NCBI GenBank assembly: GCA_028023455.1
Contig: JAQFVV010012424.1
Coordinates: 726,001-790,000 of the forward strand
DNA from: Epiperipatus broadwayi
Taxonomy: Eukaryota; Onychophora; Udeonychophora; Euonychophora; Peripatidae
Direction of reading: 5' to 3'
DNA: 64,000 bases
The translations under genes and the position numbers were made by a program. This document shows, piece by piece, positions 57,601-60,570 of the stretch (its first letter is position 1; each line of letters starts with the position of its first letter). The notes beneath the pieces are model-generated. The model saw only the letters and a list, made by a program, of their open reading frames with translations. It had not been told where the DNA came from and made no database searches.

Positions 57601-58178
57601 CAGTTTTTAAAAATTCAAATACAATATATGAGAAATCTTAAGTTACAATTATTCTCATACTTAATCTTGGTTGATTTTTCATCACAATACTTGGAACAAA
57701 TTTTACAGATATCTGCGATGAGAAGCATCTTAAAGCAGCACGTAAATCGAAACAATAACAATAATAACAGCAGCAAAAGTAGCTGTAGCAGCAGATATAG
57801 TAGTAGTAGCAGCAGCAATAGTAATAGTTCTAAGTCAATTTATGCAAACACTCTTAATGAAAATCATGGCTGATTCTGGACTACTTATACCATTTCTTTT
57901 TTAATGTTTCTCTTGAAGTAAATAAATTTAAAAACTAATTATTAAAAGATAATTCTAATAAATAAATACGACTTTTTTTTACAAAAAAAAAATCATTGTC
58001 ATATATGTAATTATTTTCTTAAAATGGTAACGTAACTATAATAATTACAATAAAACAAATCTTACTTGACCATCTTGATTAATATGAACAAGTTGACTAA
58101 ATGTTTCTAAACCTCTTAGAATTCCCCAAACACTTGTGGATGCAATAACAGCATTATCAGAATCAATCTGAATATTAT
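3586..58178 (-). CDS. HEXA/HEXB: Beta-hexosaminidase, HEXA/HEXB type (GH20), partial multi-exon gene
   Basis: Seven minus-strand exons together encode about 268 residues of the GH20 catalytic domain of a lysosomal beta-N-acetylhexosaminidase, which removes terminal GlcNAc/GalNAc from glycoproteins, glycosaminoglycans and gangliosides. Known family landmarks appear in order: the GLETFSQLV segment, [13 protein letters not shown] (active-site Arg), [17 protein letters not shown] (active-site His, split across exons), [12 protein letters not shown] (the catalytic Asp-Glu pair of substrate-assisted hydrolysis), and IVWQE (substrate-pocket Trp). Exon phases match across all six introns (19345, 8350, 3272, 9438, 12352 and 1030 bp) and no stop or frameshift is seen, so it looks functional. 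DFTCW resembles the alpha-subunit form, but I cannot decide between an alpha-like, beta-like or single ancestral enzyme. The N-terminal signal peptide and domain, and the C-terminal third, lie outside the window. Confidence 0.95.
3809..3943. repeat. Two tandem copies of a 68-bp unit
   Basis: 3809-3876 and 3877-3943 repeat TTGGATATTTGATAAATGT followed by a shared AT-rich tail, with a few substitutions, ending in a (TA)n run. It lies in the intron between exons g and f. Confidence 0.8.
4334..4545 (+). mobile_element. CR1-like LINE 3' fragment
   Basis: Matches the 3' end of the long LINE at 5550-10556: the ORF2 C-terminus ([25 protein letters not shown]), then the 3' UTR and a terminal CATCACATCACAT. 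It is 5'-truncated at TTTTTATGCTGGG. The base run just before it (ACTGTAAAAAG) weakly resembles the F1 foldback arm. Confidence 0.85.
4695..4781 (-). CDS. HEXA/HEXB: Hexosaminidase exon f
   Basis: 87-bp exon, acceptor TTTTAG, donor GTAAGA. Its first G completes the Trp codon of the previous exon. It encodes [10 protein letters not shown] and [10 protein letters not shown], the variable helix after the catalytic loop. It has two N-x-T sequons (NIT twice) that I do not recall at this place in the human subunits. Confidence 0.95.
5205..5405. repeat. Foldback with TCATGTGA in both arms
   Basis: Arms 5205-5285 and about 5333-5405 are imperfect inverted copies sharing a TTTCACA-GTATT core and GATATCATGTGACTAAG / GGTCACATGATATC. 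The spacer is about 50 bp. The function is unknown; it is probably a small non-autonomous element. Confidence 0.75.
5961..6917 (+). pseudogene. LINE ORF1: PHD-like finger, coiled coil, SGNH esterase (broken)
   Basis: Three parts are visible in different frames. First, 5961-6142: Cys/His-rich CICIPQC, VYHMCDKIYH, WLYRSC, spaced like a PHD finger. Second, 6270-6388: a charged heptad-like stretch ([18 protein letters not shown]), probably a coiled coil. Third, 6430-6917: an SGNH/GDSL esterase with block [11 protein letters not shown], block [11 protein letters not shown] and block [11 protein letters not shown], the last holding the catalytic Asp-His. All catalytic positions (Ser, Gly, Asn, Asp/His) are still readable, but several frameshifts and stops separate the blocks. 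In CR1-like elements ORF1 protein coats the RNA; the role of the esterase is unsettled. An oligo-G run of 13 (about 6918-6930) follows the ORF. Confidence 0.8.
7016..10290 (+). pseudogene. LINE ORF2: APE endonuclease and reverse transcriptase (broken)
   Basis: The APE-type endonuclease is readable at 7016-7927: [41 protein letters not shown]. The reverse transcriptase follows: motif [10 protein letters not shown] near 8910 (Asp replaced by Asn), motif [14 protein letters not shown]-like near 9090 (two frames), motif [13 protein letters not shown] near 9220-9260, where the usual catalytic AD-D pair reads [13 protein letters not shown] near 9425 and a C-terminal zinc knuckle CKLCREG-H-VEC near 10180-10240 complete it. 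Lost catalytic aspartates, stops, frameshifts and the SINE insertion mean it cannot be active. Confidence 0.85.
8203..8311 (+). mobile_element. tRNA-derived SINE, copy 2, nested in LINE ORF2
   Basis: A box TGGTCGAGAGG at 8214-8224 (perfect fit to the Pol III A-box pattern) and B box GGTTCGCGTCC at 8269-8279 (one mismatch). The 3' end is GATGCTATGACACTTA plus a poly-A tail. Perfect target-site duplication ATGGAAGAGCTG at 8191-8202 and 8312-8323. Removing it rejoins the LINE ORF2 reading frame (EINKNGRAE), so the SINE arrived after the LINE. Confidence 0.95.
10557..12015. other. No gene seen
   Basis: AT-rich intron DNA. Short open frames around 11030-11230 on both strands lack similarity to anything I recognise. 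GGTTGCCTTGACAATAG near 11051-11067 resembles the core of the repeat at 23765-23910. Confidence 0.5.
12061..12099 (-). ncRNA. Hammerhead-ribozyme-like motif, F2 left arm
   Basis: Minus strand 5' to 3': helix I strand CCTCA, core CTGATCA (canonical CTGANGA with G8 changed to C), a weak helix II, GAAA, helix III ACCAGT, C17, then helix I strand TGAGG, which pairs perfectly with CCTCA. The G8 change would be expected to kill activity in this copy. Confidence 0.5.
12291..12329 (+). ncRNA. Hammerhead-ribozyme-like motif, F2 right arm
   Basis: CCTCA, core CTGACAA (G8 to A), hairpin AGC-CAGA-GCT, GAAA, palindromic ACCGGT, T17, then TAAGG (one mismatch with CCTCA). Same architecture as the left arm, degraded at different positions. 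Confidence 0.45.
12376..13279. other. No gene seen; possible decayed LINE piece
   Basis: AT-rich. On the minus strand near 12870-12960 a broken reading [10 protein letters not shown] resembles the YLG motif of LINE reverse transcriptases, but the frame is too broken for a firm call. Confidence 0.3.
13358..13417 (-). ncRNA. Hammerhead-ribozyme-like motif, F4 left arm
   Basis: Minus strand: outer helix I ATAATC, bulge TGG, inner helix I ACCAA, intact core CTGATGA (13403-13397), helix II TGCT-GATTT-AGCA (4 bp, first position T/T unpaired), GAAA (13381-13378), near-palindromic helix III ATACATAT, A17, then TTGGT and GATTAT, which complete helix I. Predicted cleavage is after 13370. All invariant core bases are present. 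Confidence 0.6.
13892..13952 (+). ncRNA. Hammerhead-ribozyme-like motif, F4 right arm
   Basis: AATAATC, bulge TGG, ACCAA, core CTGATGA (13907-13913), a decayed helix II (13914-13928), GAAA (13929-13932), fully palindromic helix III ATACGTAT (13932-13939), A17 (13940), then TTGGT (13941-13945) and GATTATT, giving 5 + 7 bp of helix I. Predicted cleavage 13940/13941. The short palindromic helix III is typical of hammerheads that work as dimers in Penelope-like and retrozyme RNAs. Confidence 0.6.
14189..14262. repeat. Fragment related to F4 outer end
   Basis: GAACTCAGACTTTCACACGATCC repeats the F4 terminus (ACAGACTTTCACATGACCC), and the segment closes with ACTGAGTTC, forming a small hairpin. Confidence 0.55.
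14639..14798 (-). mobile_element. F1 foldback element, short copy
   Basis: Two arms (AACAGGCAAAACTCTCCAT ... GGAGAGTTTTGCCTGTTTTA) form a hairpin, with an asymmetric tail ending AAATGATGATCATGTGATGT on the minus strand. A perfect 14-bp direct repeat AAAGTTACTTTTTA flanks it (14625-14638 and 14799-14812), defining both ends. The length of the duplication points to target-primed retroposition rather than DNA transposition. Confidence 0.88.
14813..15370. other. No gene seen
   Basis: AT-rich intron sequence with no recognisable coding or repeat structure. Confidence 0.5.
15371..15577 (-). mobile_element. CR1-like LINE 3' fragment joined to F1
   Basis: Minus-strand copy of the LINE 3' end (reads GTGCATCAC at its 3' end and ATGCTGGG at its truncated 5' end). 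Within about 11 bp of the truncation point the arm of an F1 foldback begins (AACTCTCCATAC at 15589). Confidence 0.85.
15589..16036 (-). mobile_element. F1 foldback element, long copy
   Basis: Bounded by AACTCTCCATACCGTAGTG and its inverse CACTACCGTATGGAGAGTT. The interior (about 400 bp) matches the long copies at 45531-46154 and 49091-49613. A degraded hammerhead-like motif lies on the minus strand at 15694-15732 (core CTAATAA, GAAAT). LINE 3' fragments abut both ends, in opposite orientations. Confidence 0.85.
16055..16338 (+). mobile_element. CR1-like LINE 3' fragment between F1 arm and F1 tail
   Basis: ORF2 C-terminus ([16 protein letters not shown]) and 3' UTR. It follows the F1 arm after a few bases and is itself followed by the F1 tail (ATGGTGATCATGTGATGTT, 16371-16389). 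Confidence 0.85.
16686..16905. repeat. F2-related foldback without ribozyme core
   Basis: Starts with TCATGTGACTTAATTTAATA. Arms ATGCTAATAGCTCTAAACAA (left) and its inverse before 16905 enclose about 100 bp. It shares leader and arm ends with the F2 element at 12016-12375, but no CTGANGA/GAAA pair is seen. Confidence 0.75.
17134..17338 (-). CDS. HEXA/HEXB: Hexosaminidase exon e (catalytic Asp-Glu)
   Basis: 205-bp exon starting in the split Gly codon ([14 protein letters not shown]) and ending in [11 protein letters not shown] plus two bases of the Trp codon. D-E in GGDE are the catalytic pair. The donor required by phase is GTTGGT, a poor match to consensus. A better-looking GTAACT lies 4 nt downstream but would shift the frame. 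Right after it come an 18-T run and TAG, like a polypyrimidine tract and acceptor. Confidence 0.95.
17402..17535. repeat. Small foldback
   Basis: AACAAGAGATCTCTACTGTA and TATAGATGGTGCTACAAT ... GCTCTTGTTTT are inverted, imperfect copies of about 45 bp around a 45-bp centre. It lies 64 bp upstream of exon e within the intron. Confidence 0.65.
17536..19010. other. No gene seen
   Basis: AT-rich intron DNA. The final 40 bp (GATATTGCTTAATGAATTCC) resemble the F1 interior seen again at 19192-19230. Confidence 0.5.
19011..19155 (-). mobile_element. CR1-like LINE 3' fragment inside F1
   Basis: Short minus-strand 3' end of the LINE (GATGTGATG terminus, CTCCATCCCATG at the truncated end) directly followed by F1 arm sequence at 19156. 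Confidence 0.8.
19156..19235 (-). mobile_element. F1 foldback fragment
   Basis: GTTATGCCATCTAGTGCAGG ... AAGCTTAATAAATCCCAAT corresponds to the F1 arm and interior. The outer AACTCTCC is missing at the LINE junction. Confidence 0.65.
19236..23760. other. No gene seen
   Basis: About 4.5 kb of AT-rich intron. Items noted: an oligo-C run at 20172-20184, a (TG)n patch near 19760-19780, TA runs, and a moderately GC-richer patch at 20640-20850 with a 69-codon open frame I do not recognise. Pyrimidine-rich DNA at 23250-23560 may be the antisense of an old LINE, unproven. Confidence 0.45.
23765..23910. repeat. Foldback family F3 (TTGCCTTGACAACAG core)
   Basis: AATCTGTTGTCAAGGCAACC ... AACAATAAAGG and its inverse CTTTATTGTTAAAAAGTTGC ... 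form a hairpin of about 55-bp arms. Half-copies follow at 24240-24340, 24965-25065, 37255-37330 and 60503-60570. Confidence 0.8.
24464..24722 (+). mobile_element. F1 foldback element with intact hammerhead core
   Basis: Starts after a 13-bp direct repeat TTAATAAGACAAT (24451-24463, repeated at 24723-24735). It consists of the tail (ATCACATGATCACTATTTC), an arm, an interior and the inverse arm ending GGAGAGTTTTGCCTG. Target-site duplication and foldback match the other F1 copies. Confidence 0.9.
24641..24683 (+). ncRNA. Hammerhead-ribozyme-like motif in F1
   Basis: CTCCTCA, core CTGACGA (24648-24654, all invariant bases present), hairpin GGC-CACAA-GCC flanked by an unpaired A on each side, GAAA (24668-24671), palindromic helix III ACTAGT, C17 (24677), then TGGTTG. 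Predicted cleavage GTC/T at 24677/24678. Helix I is only about 3 bp here because the 3' strand is rearranged; it is longer in the copy at 45946. Confidence 0.6.
25096..26776. other. No gene seen; possible antisense LINE remnant
   Basis: Pyrimidine-rich plus strand. The minus strand between about 26260 and 26100 has a broken [10 protein letters not shown]-like reading that recalls reverse transcriptase motif A. Too decayed to call. Confidence 0.3.
26777..26885 (-). CDS. HEXA/HEXB: Hexosaminidase exon d
   Basis: 109-bp exon, enters phase 0 after an AATAG acceptor and leaves with one base of the Gly codon of PGH at a GTATTT donor. It encodes [13 protein letters not shown] and [11 protein letters not shown]. 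The split Gly codon continues correctly in the next exon. Confidence 0.95.
27712..28083. repeat. Minisatellite, seven units of 54 bp
   Basis: Units start at 27712, 27766, 27820 (48 bp, 6-bp deletion), 27868, 27922, 27976 and 28030, each beginning AAATTTGGTCAGTTATATGA with a few changes. Because every unit length is a multiple of three, an open frame of 18-residue repeats ([13 protein letters not shown]) runs through the first units, but it lies inside an intron and I see no start, splice or family support for translation. Confidence 0.95.
28084..28825. other. No gene seen
   Basis: AT-rich intron sequence. Confidence 0.5.
28826..28935. repeat. Foldback with TTGATGA-hairpin-GAAAC motif
   Basis: Arms about 28826-28880 and 28884-28935 are inverted (CCAACTGGGTAATAAAT / ATTTATTATTCAGTTGATG). 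The right arm contains TTGATGACCAGC, a GACCA/TGGTC hairpin, then GAAAC. Confidence 0.7.
28936..30157. other. No gene seen
   Basis: AT-rich intron DNA with TA runs near 29262-29277. Open frames at 28964-29185 and 29802-30008 are not recognisable. Confidence 0.5.
30158..30259 (-). CDS. HEXA/HEXB: Hexosaminidase exon c
   Basis: 102-bp exon (34 codons, phase 0 both ends), acceptor TTTAACAG, donor GTAAGT. It encodes [18 protein letters not shown], the highly conserved strand with the paired aspartates of the GH20 barrel. Confidence 0.96.
30260..31645. other. No gene seen
   Basis: AT-rich intron DNA, no repeats recognised. Confidence 0.5.
31646..31906. repeat. Foldback with CTGAAGA...GAAAC motif
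   Basis: Arms 31646-31735 and about 31812-31906 are inverted (CAATCTGACAGTTTC / GAAACTGTCAGATTG). CTGAAGA (31812-31818) and GAAAC (31835-31839) lie on the right arm. A relative without the full arms is at 46262-46300. Confidence 0.75.
32199..32556 (+). mobile_element. CR1-like LINE 3' fragment preceded by degenerate F1 arm
   Basis: LINE ORF2 C-terminus from about 32241 ([10 protein letters not shown]-like, [24 protein letters not shown]) and 3' UTR ending GCATCACATCAC at 32543-32554. The 42 bp before it (ACACTAGGTGGCAGTAAAGT) look like a diverged F1 arm. Confidence 0.8.
32985..33050 (+). other. Possible tRNA-like remnant
   Basis: AGGTAGAGTGTCCG followed about 30 bp later by GGGTCGATTCCAG recalls Pol III A and B boxes. 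A second, more decayed segment of similar kind is at 32830-32880. No cloverleaf is drawable with confidence, and no tRNA gene is claimed. Confidence 0.3.
33068..33239 (-). mobile_element. F1 foldback element, short copy
   Basis: Tail ATCACATTATCACCATTTC, arms CTTTCCATACAGTAGTGCC and GGCACTACTGTATGGACAGT. Element limits are uncertain. The nearest direct repeat (AATAAAGCC-TTT at 32911 and 33240) would include the tRNA-like remnant. Confidence 0.75.
33253..35439. other. No gene seen
   Basis: AT-rich intron DNA. A TGATGATGATGATG run lies at 33252-33267. Open frames at 35045-35426 are not recognised. Confidence 0.45.
35440..35800 (-). mobile_element. F1 foldback element, degenerate long copy
   Basis: Interior landmarks of long F1 copies in order (CCAATATTCCTAGACTAGTT, TGCACTTGGATC, ATAGCCACC, CAATAATTCTGTCACATGA). 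The hammerhead region is decayed. Confidence 0.55.
35801..36667. other. No gene seen
   Basis: AT-rich, plus-strand pyrimidine-rich. TCATGTGA at 35942. Nothing else recognised. Confidence 0.45.
36668..36862. repeat. Foldback, about 90-bp arms
   Basis: GCACTACGAATGCTGAGTAA ... TTAATCCTGATATA and its inverse TATATCAGGATTAAGATATC ... TTACTCAGCATTCCTAGTGC around a 16-bp loop. It is well preserved, so probably recent. Confidence 0.88.
37250..37335 (+). repeat. F3 half-copy
   Basis: CACCTTTATTGTTAAATGGT, GCCTTGACAACAGTTTGA and GTTGATTGTTATTGATATT match the F3 repeats at 23.8-25.1 kb. Confidence 0.75.
37336..38609. other. No gene seen
   Basis: Contains the longest open frame of the window (37733-38179, 148 codons), Leu/Phe/Ile-rich and without recognisable domains. 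The minus strand here is purine-rich. I judge it non-coding or antisense of an old repeat. Confidence 0.4.
38610..38720 (-). CDS. HEXA/HEXB: Hexosaminidase exon b
   Basis: 111-bp exon (37 codons, phase 0 both ends), acceptor TTTTGCAG, donor GTAAGT. It encodes [19 protein letters not shown], which contains the active-site arginine of the HRG motif (Arg178 in human HEXA numbering, from family knowledge). The N-K-T sequon just before it matches a glycosylation site conserved in the family. Confidence 0.96.
38899..38912. promoter_or_regulatory. 14-bp palindrome, X-box-like
   Basis: GTTGCCATGGCAAC is a perfect palindrome fitting the RFX X-box pattern GTNRCC-N-RGYAAC. It is 178 bp upstream of exon b in the intron. 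It may simply be a mutated F3 core (GTTGCCTTGACAAC). Confidence 0.3.
39048..39690 (+). pseudogene. RTE-like LINE, reverse transcriptase C-terminus and 3' end
   Basis: Readable pieces: [19 protein letters not shown], then [16 protein letters not shown] and [16 protein letters not shown], then [17 protein letters not shown] and [16 protein letters not shown]. These are typical of the C-terminal region of RTE-type reverse transcriptases. It is 5'-truncated, with one frameshift near 39250. The last part is open to 39606. Confidence 0.85.
39691..40426. other. No gene seen
   Basis: AT-rich. A possible decayed tRNA-like SINE (GTGGTACAGTAAG, CAGATCAAAGCTC) at 39911-39960 is followed by TCACATGA at 39985. 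Confidence 0.4.
40427..40558 (-). mobile_element. F1 foldback element, short copy
   Basis: Flanked by a 12-bp direct repeat ATAAATTAATGT (40415-40426 and 40559-40570). Contains the tail (ATCAAATGATCACC) and arms with GGCTTGCACTAGATGGCAC. The left arm is partly deleted. Confidence 0.85.
40900..40999 (+). mobile_element. F1 half element
   Basis: GGCACTAGATAGGGATTTTA ... AGATGGCACTACTATATGGA is one half of F1, without the partner arm. Confidence 0.75.
41000..45518. other. No gene seen
   Basis: 4.5 kb of intron. Includes a small hairpin at 42058-42090 (GGGGTGATGGAATATATCATCACCCC-like), TA runs, and a distinctly GC-richer patch at 43790-44240 that may be part of an LTR or another old element. 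No coding signature found. Confidence 0.4.
45531..46154 (+). mobile_element. F1 element, longest copy (two foldback units in series)
   Basis: A short hairpin (arms 45531-45660, GCAATACG variant) with tail, followed by a long unit with a second tail ending GATCATGTGATGTTTATTGG. AAGAATAC-T occurs at both ends (45519 and 46155), so the whole 624 bp is probably one insertion. Both units end in the same tail. Confidence 0.8.
45946..45986 (+). ncRNA. Hammerhead-ribozyme-like motif in long F1 copy
   Basis: Helix I TCCTCA (45946-45951) pairs over 6 bp with TGGGGA (45981-45986, one G-U). Core CTGAAAA (G8 to A in this copy), GGC-CACAA-GTC hairpin, GAAA (45971-45974), palindromic ACTAGT, C17 at 45980. 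Combined with the intact core at 24648, the family consensus is a full hammerhead fold. Confidence 0.55.
46155..48418. other. No gene; two diverged copies of an unknown repeat
   Basis: 46440-46700 and 48045-48320 share order and wording (TTGGAATTAGATAA / TTGAATTAGATAA, flanking AT-rich segments and GACTACAAG / GACTGCAAG) in the same orientation. The family is unknown. CTGAAGA at 46271 is related to the foldback at 31646. Confidence 0.4.
48459..49088 (-). mobile_element. CR1-like LINE 3' fragment (630 bp) inside F1
   Basis: Minus-strand LINE from the region equivalent to 9845 to the 3' end (GTGTGATGTGATGCAC), with an internal gap. [14 protein letters not shown] and [12 protein letters not shown] are readable. 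The F1 tail (GATCACCATTTTCTATAC, 48421-48458) abuts its 3' end and the F1 arm (AACTCTCCATACAATAG, 49091) its truncated 5' end. Confidence 0.85.
49091..49613 (+). mobile_element. F1 foldback element, long copy
   Basis: Arm AACTCTCCATACAATAGC, interior, tail-like GGTGATCATGTGATGTTTAT (49220-49239), long interior, inverse arm GAACTACTGTATGGAGAGTT. Hammerhead-like cores: minus strand 49189-49213 (CTGATGA ... GAAAC, helix III lost) and plus strand 49474-49506 (CTAATGA ... GAAACTAGTC). Confidence 0.8.
49818..50010 (+). pseudogene. RTE-like LINE 3' tail
   Basis: [15 protein letters not shown] and following sequence, plus the 3' segment CATCCTGCAGTTCACTG, match the RTE-like copy at 39465-39660. Heavily truncated. 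Confidence 0.75.
50300..50560 (-). repeat. Gypsy-associated repeat S, inverted copy
   Basis: The inverse of this segment matches 52335-52440 plus 52605-52765 and, in part, 51688-51790 (AAAGACTTATTCTTTTAAAA and flanks). Possibly LTR-related; ends not defined. Confidence 0.6.
51130..52930 (+). pseudogene. Ty3/Gypsy Gag remnant, interrupted
   Basis: Gag capsid-like reading: [50 protein letters not shown], then [12 protein letters not shown] and [14 protein letters not shown], broken by stops, to about 51660. A zinc-knuckle-like CYACGCNQD near 52890 resumes after an insertion of about 1.1 kb. The core matches the retrotransposon Gag pattern of Gypsy elements in invertebrates. Dead. Confidence 0.7.
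51688..52760 (-). mobile_element. Gypsy fragment nested in the Gag remnant
   Basis: Bounded by about 100-bp direct repeats (51688-51790 and 52658-52759, both GTCTTTTAAAATTCTTTAAT onward). Between them, minus-strand broken readings [17 protein letters not shown] (52330-52250) and [16 protein letters not shown]-like (52130-52070) match Gypsy integrase C-terminal regions. Interpreted as an internally deleted Gypsy in opposite orientation. Confidence 0.6.
52931..53765. other. No gene seen
   Basis: AT-rich. A 74-codon minus open frame at 53244-53468 is not recognised. Confidence 0.45.
53783..53965 (+). mobile_element. F1 foldback element, short copy with 17-bp duplication
   Basis: Perfect direct repeat AATTTTTAATAATAAAA at 53766-53782 and 53966-53982. 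Arms CAAAACTCTCCATACAGTAG and its inverse, then the tail GCATAGGAGATGGTGATCAT GTGATGTTTGGT. It defines the F1 family's exact ends best. Confidence 0.92.
53983..54676. other. No gene seen
   Basis: AT-rich intron DNA. Confidence 0.45.
54677..54782 (+). mobile_element. tRNA-derived SINE, copy 3, oligo-G tail
   Basis: A box TAGCTGAGAGG (54689-54699), B box GGTTCGCTTCC (54746-54756), end GATGCTTTGACAT. Perfect 14-bp duplication AATAAAGATTCATT (54663-54676 and 54783-54796). Unlike the other copies its tail is GGGGGGGG instead of poly-A, and the middle has extra bases. Confidence 0.9.
54797..56977. other. No gene seen
   Basis: AT-rich intron DNA with no recognisable element. Near 55500-55570 a broken plus-strand reading ([12 protein letters not shown]-like: [10 protein letters not shown]) may be reverse transcriptase motif A of an old LINE. 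Confidence 0.4.
56978..57292. repeat. Foldback, about 100-bp arms
   Basis: CTCATGCAAGGTAAGGACTG ... GTGTAATCATAAACATATGG and its inverse CATATGTTTATGATTACACC ... CTACCTTGCATGAGAG, with a 110-120 bp centre. Imperfect. Confidence 0.8.
57755..57832. repeat. Impure trinucleotide repeat (AAC/AGC/AGT)
   Basis: AACAATAACAATAATAAC then AGCAGCAAAAGTAGCTGTAG and similar. It yields poly-Asn/Ser or poly-Leu frames on the two strands that are not genes. Confidence 0.85.
58066..58178 (-). CDS. HEXA/HEXB: Hexosaminidase exon a (most 5' in window)
   Basis: 113-bp exon after a TTTTAG acceptor, ending at a GTAAG donor. It enters with two bases of a split codon and exits in phase 0. It contains [16 protein letters not shown], the conserved start of the GH20 catalytic region. 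No further upstream exon was found between 58179 and 64000, so the preceding intron is at least 5.8 kb. Confidence 0.95.
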
Positions 58179-58482
58179 CTAAAAGTAATCACCCAAAGTA
58201 ATAATTAGGGCATGAAATTGTTTATGTGAATATATATAATCAAATAACATTTATATAATAATTACCTAATAAACTTAAGAGTATATTATTCAAAATACTA
58301 ATTCACTTCCTGTTTATCCAACAATAAAAGTATGCTTCTTTTAGATGCTATGTAATTTTTTTTTTAGAATAAACAAACACATTCCATCTAAAAAAATCTT
58401 ATAGTTTTGTTCATAGATAAAGAAGAACACATTAATACTTTGAATAACTATGCTAATTCTGTCATTGAAATAAAATAAAAGC

Positions 58483-58620
58483 AATGTTAAGATCATATAT
58501 TTGAAGAAAACATTGAAAATATTAAATACAACAGTAATGTATTTTCAGCACAAAAGATGCATTAAGGCTGTATTTAACATTTTTAATGTTTTCTCCAAAT
58601 ATATGATATAAACATTGTTT
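58483..58620. repeat. Small foldback
   Basis: CATATATTTGAAGAAAACAT ... and its inverse ATGTTTTCTCCAAATATATG with a 30-bp centre. It lies 305 bp upstream of exon a. Confidence 0.7.
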
Positions 58621-59139
58621 GTAATTTAATGCTTTGAATAAAGTACACGTATATTTATATGATGTCAAGAGATGTGATTCTTCTATGTTCTAAAAACTTA
58701 TAAAAATGTTTGAATTTAAATCAATATAAGAATTTGAGCTAGAAATGTAAGAGGGATCTTTTGTTTTTAAGTAAACTCAAGATAATAAAAAAAGTATTAT
58801 TGGCTATTAGAGCAAATAGTTACCTTACGGCCGCCAATAATAATTGAGCTTCTTACTAACACAACTGCTAAACATATCTCTAGTTAATTATATGGAAGTA
58901 TCCCTATTCATTCCATTATTTACATTATAATTAATTCCTAAAAATTTTGTTTACATTATAATTCATAAAAGTAATTAATCTACAACACACATATATAGTG
59001 AATGTGTAAAAAGTAATTTCCCTCTCCAATATTTCATATATATATATACAATACAGCAGTCAAAACTTAATAAATCAAATAAAAAAACTATAACAGACTT
59101 AAAACTAAACAAAGCATGATCCACTATTACTATGTGTTC
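58621..59139. other. No gene seen
   Basis: AT-rich intron DNA. Confidence 0.45.
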
Positions 59140-60480
59140 ACTATAAGCTTTTTGAAAAAATTATATTAACAAGAATTTTACCAATAACTGAGATTCAGTT
59201 TCCTATAAAGCAGATTGGTTTTAGGCCAGGAAAATATGTTTAAAAAACAAGTTTTACTTATAATAATTTACACTGAAAAAGGCTTTGAAAATAAATAAAA
59301 AATGGGTGCTACCTTTATTGATCTAACCTCAGCTTATGATTCTGTTAGAAAAAATGTTCTCCTACTAAAAGTTTCTAAAATTCTTAAATATAGGAAAACT
59401 ATTAACGGACATAATCTCTCCCATGAAAAAGTTTAAATGGAATTACACAATCCAAATTGTAGATACAAAATGGACTGCCATCATTTAATATATTCATCAA
59501 TGATCTTCCAGATATATTGCCATGACTTATCAAATGAGACCCTTTTCAGATTTACAAAAATCTCTCAATAATGATCTGAAAATATTGGAAATGTTTTTCA
59601 AAGACCAGAGTCTTATTCTTAATCCAATATTTTTCATTTAAACAATGCGGAATTTTCCCATAATTTGAATATAACCTTTTCATTAGGAATCTGAACTATG
59701 ATCCTACCTTATATTATTTAGGAGTTACCTTGGATTATAGCTTAACTAATTTTCATCATTTATCTAAGATTAAAGAAAAATTAATTCCATGAATAATTTT
59801 GTTGGAAATATGACTGGTTCCACATGGAGTTGTGATGTAAGTACTTCAGAGACAGTTTCTTAACATTAGCATTTTCAGGTGCTGAATATTGTACCCTTAT
59901 TTGGAGAAAACAATATCATATTAAATTTCTAGACATTCAATTAAATATGACCATAAGAAATATTATTGACCCACTTAAGCCTACTCCTTTGCAGTGGCTT
60001 TCTGTTCTCTCATATATTCCTTCACCAGATATCAGAAGAAAAATTACCTCACAGAGAATGTATAAAAACTGTTAAGTAGATCAAACTTGCCAATAACTCA
60101 AGATTAAATCTCTATTTTAGACATTCAACTGACAATATACAATTGATGGATTATGAAGGAAAAAATTAAATTCTTATAATATTCCAAATAAATTTCTTTT
60201 TCCAGATCCAACAGTAAAGACAACTGGATTTGATATTCCTAGATGCAATTGGAATCTCATAAATAGATTCAGGATAAATCATGGACATTGTGCTCATCTA
60301 TTTCATAAATAGAATTTATGAGCCACTGATCTTTATAAATGTGGACAAATATAAGCTACGAATTATTAAATTAATGACTGCAAGATTGTTAGACTAACAG
60401 AACTGAAAAATTTAATAAAGCCATTAAAGAATCTATCTCCTGGTTGGAATCTACAAATTATATCTTGTTAATAGTTAAAC
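59140..60480 (+). pseudogene. Jockey-like LINE reverse transcriptase remnant
   Basis: Broken plus-strand reading: AGFRPGK-like near 59220, motif A ATFIDLTSAYDSVRK (59310-59350), a YLGVTLDYSL-like stretch near 59720, then AEYCTLIWRKQ, LNMTIRNIIDPLKPTPL and WLSVLSYIPSPDIRRK (59880-60050), and NWNLINRFRINHGHCA near the 3' end (60250-60300). The order matches Jockey-group ORF2 C-terminal halves. Many stops; catalytic motif C not readable. Confidence 0.75.
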
Positions 60481-60502
60481 TGATTAAATCCATAAACTAA
60501 AT

Positions 60503-60570
60503 ATTAATCCACAATCTATTGTCAAGGCAACTTCTGTAAATAAAAAATAGAAGAATCCATCTTTTATTTA
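60503..60570 (-). repeat. F3-like half-hairpin
   Basis: AATCTATTGTCAAGGCAACT followed by an AT-rich inverse resembles the F3 core. Directly after the Jockey-like remnant. Confidence 0.5.

Noticed and set aside
57595-57873. Asn/Ser-rich (plus) and Leu-rich (minus) frames
   Set aside because: Translation of an impure trinucleotide repeat only.
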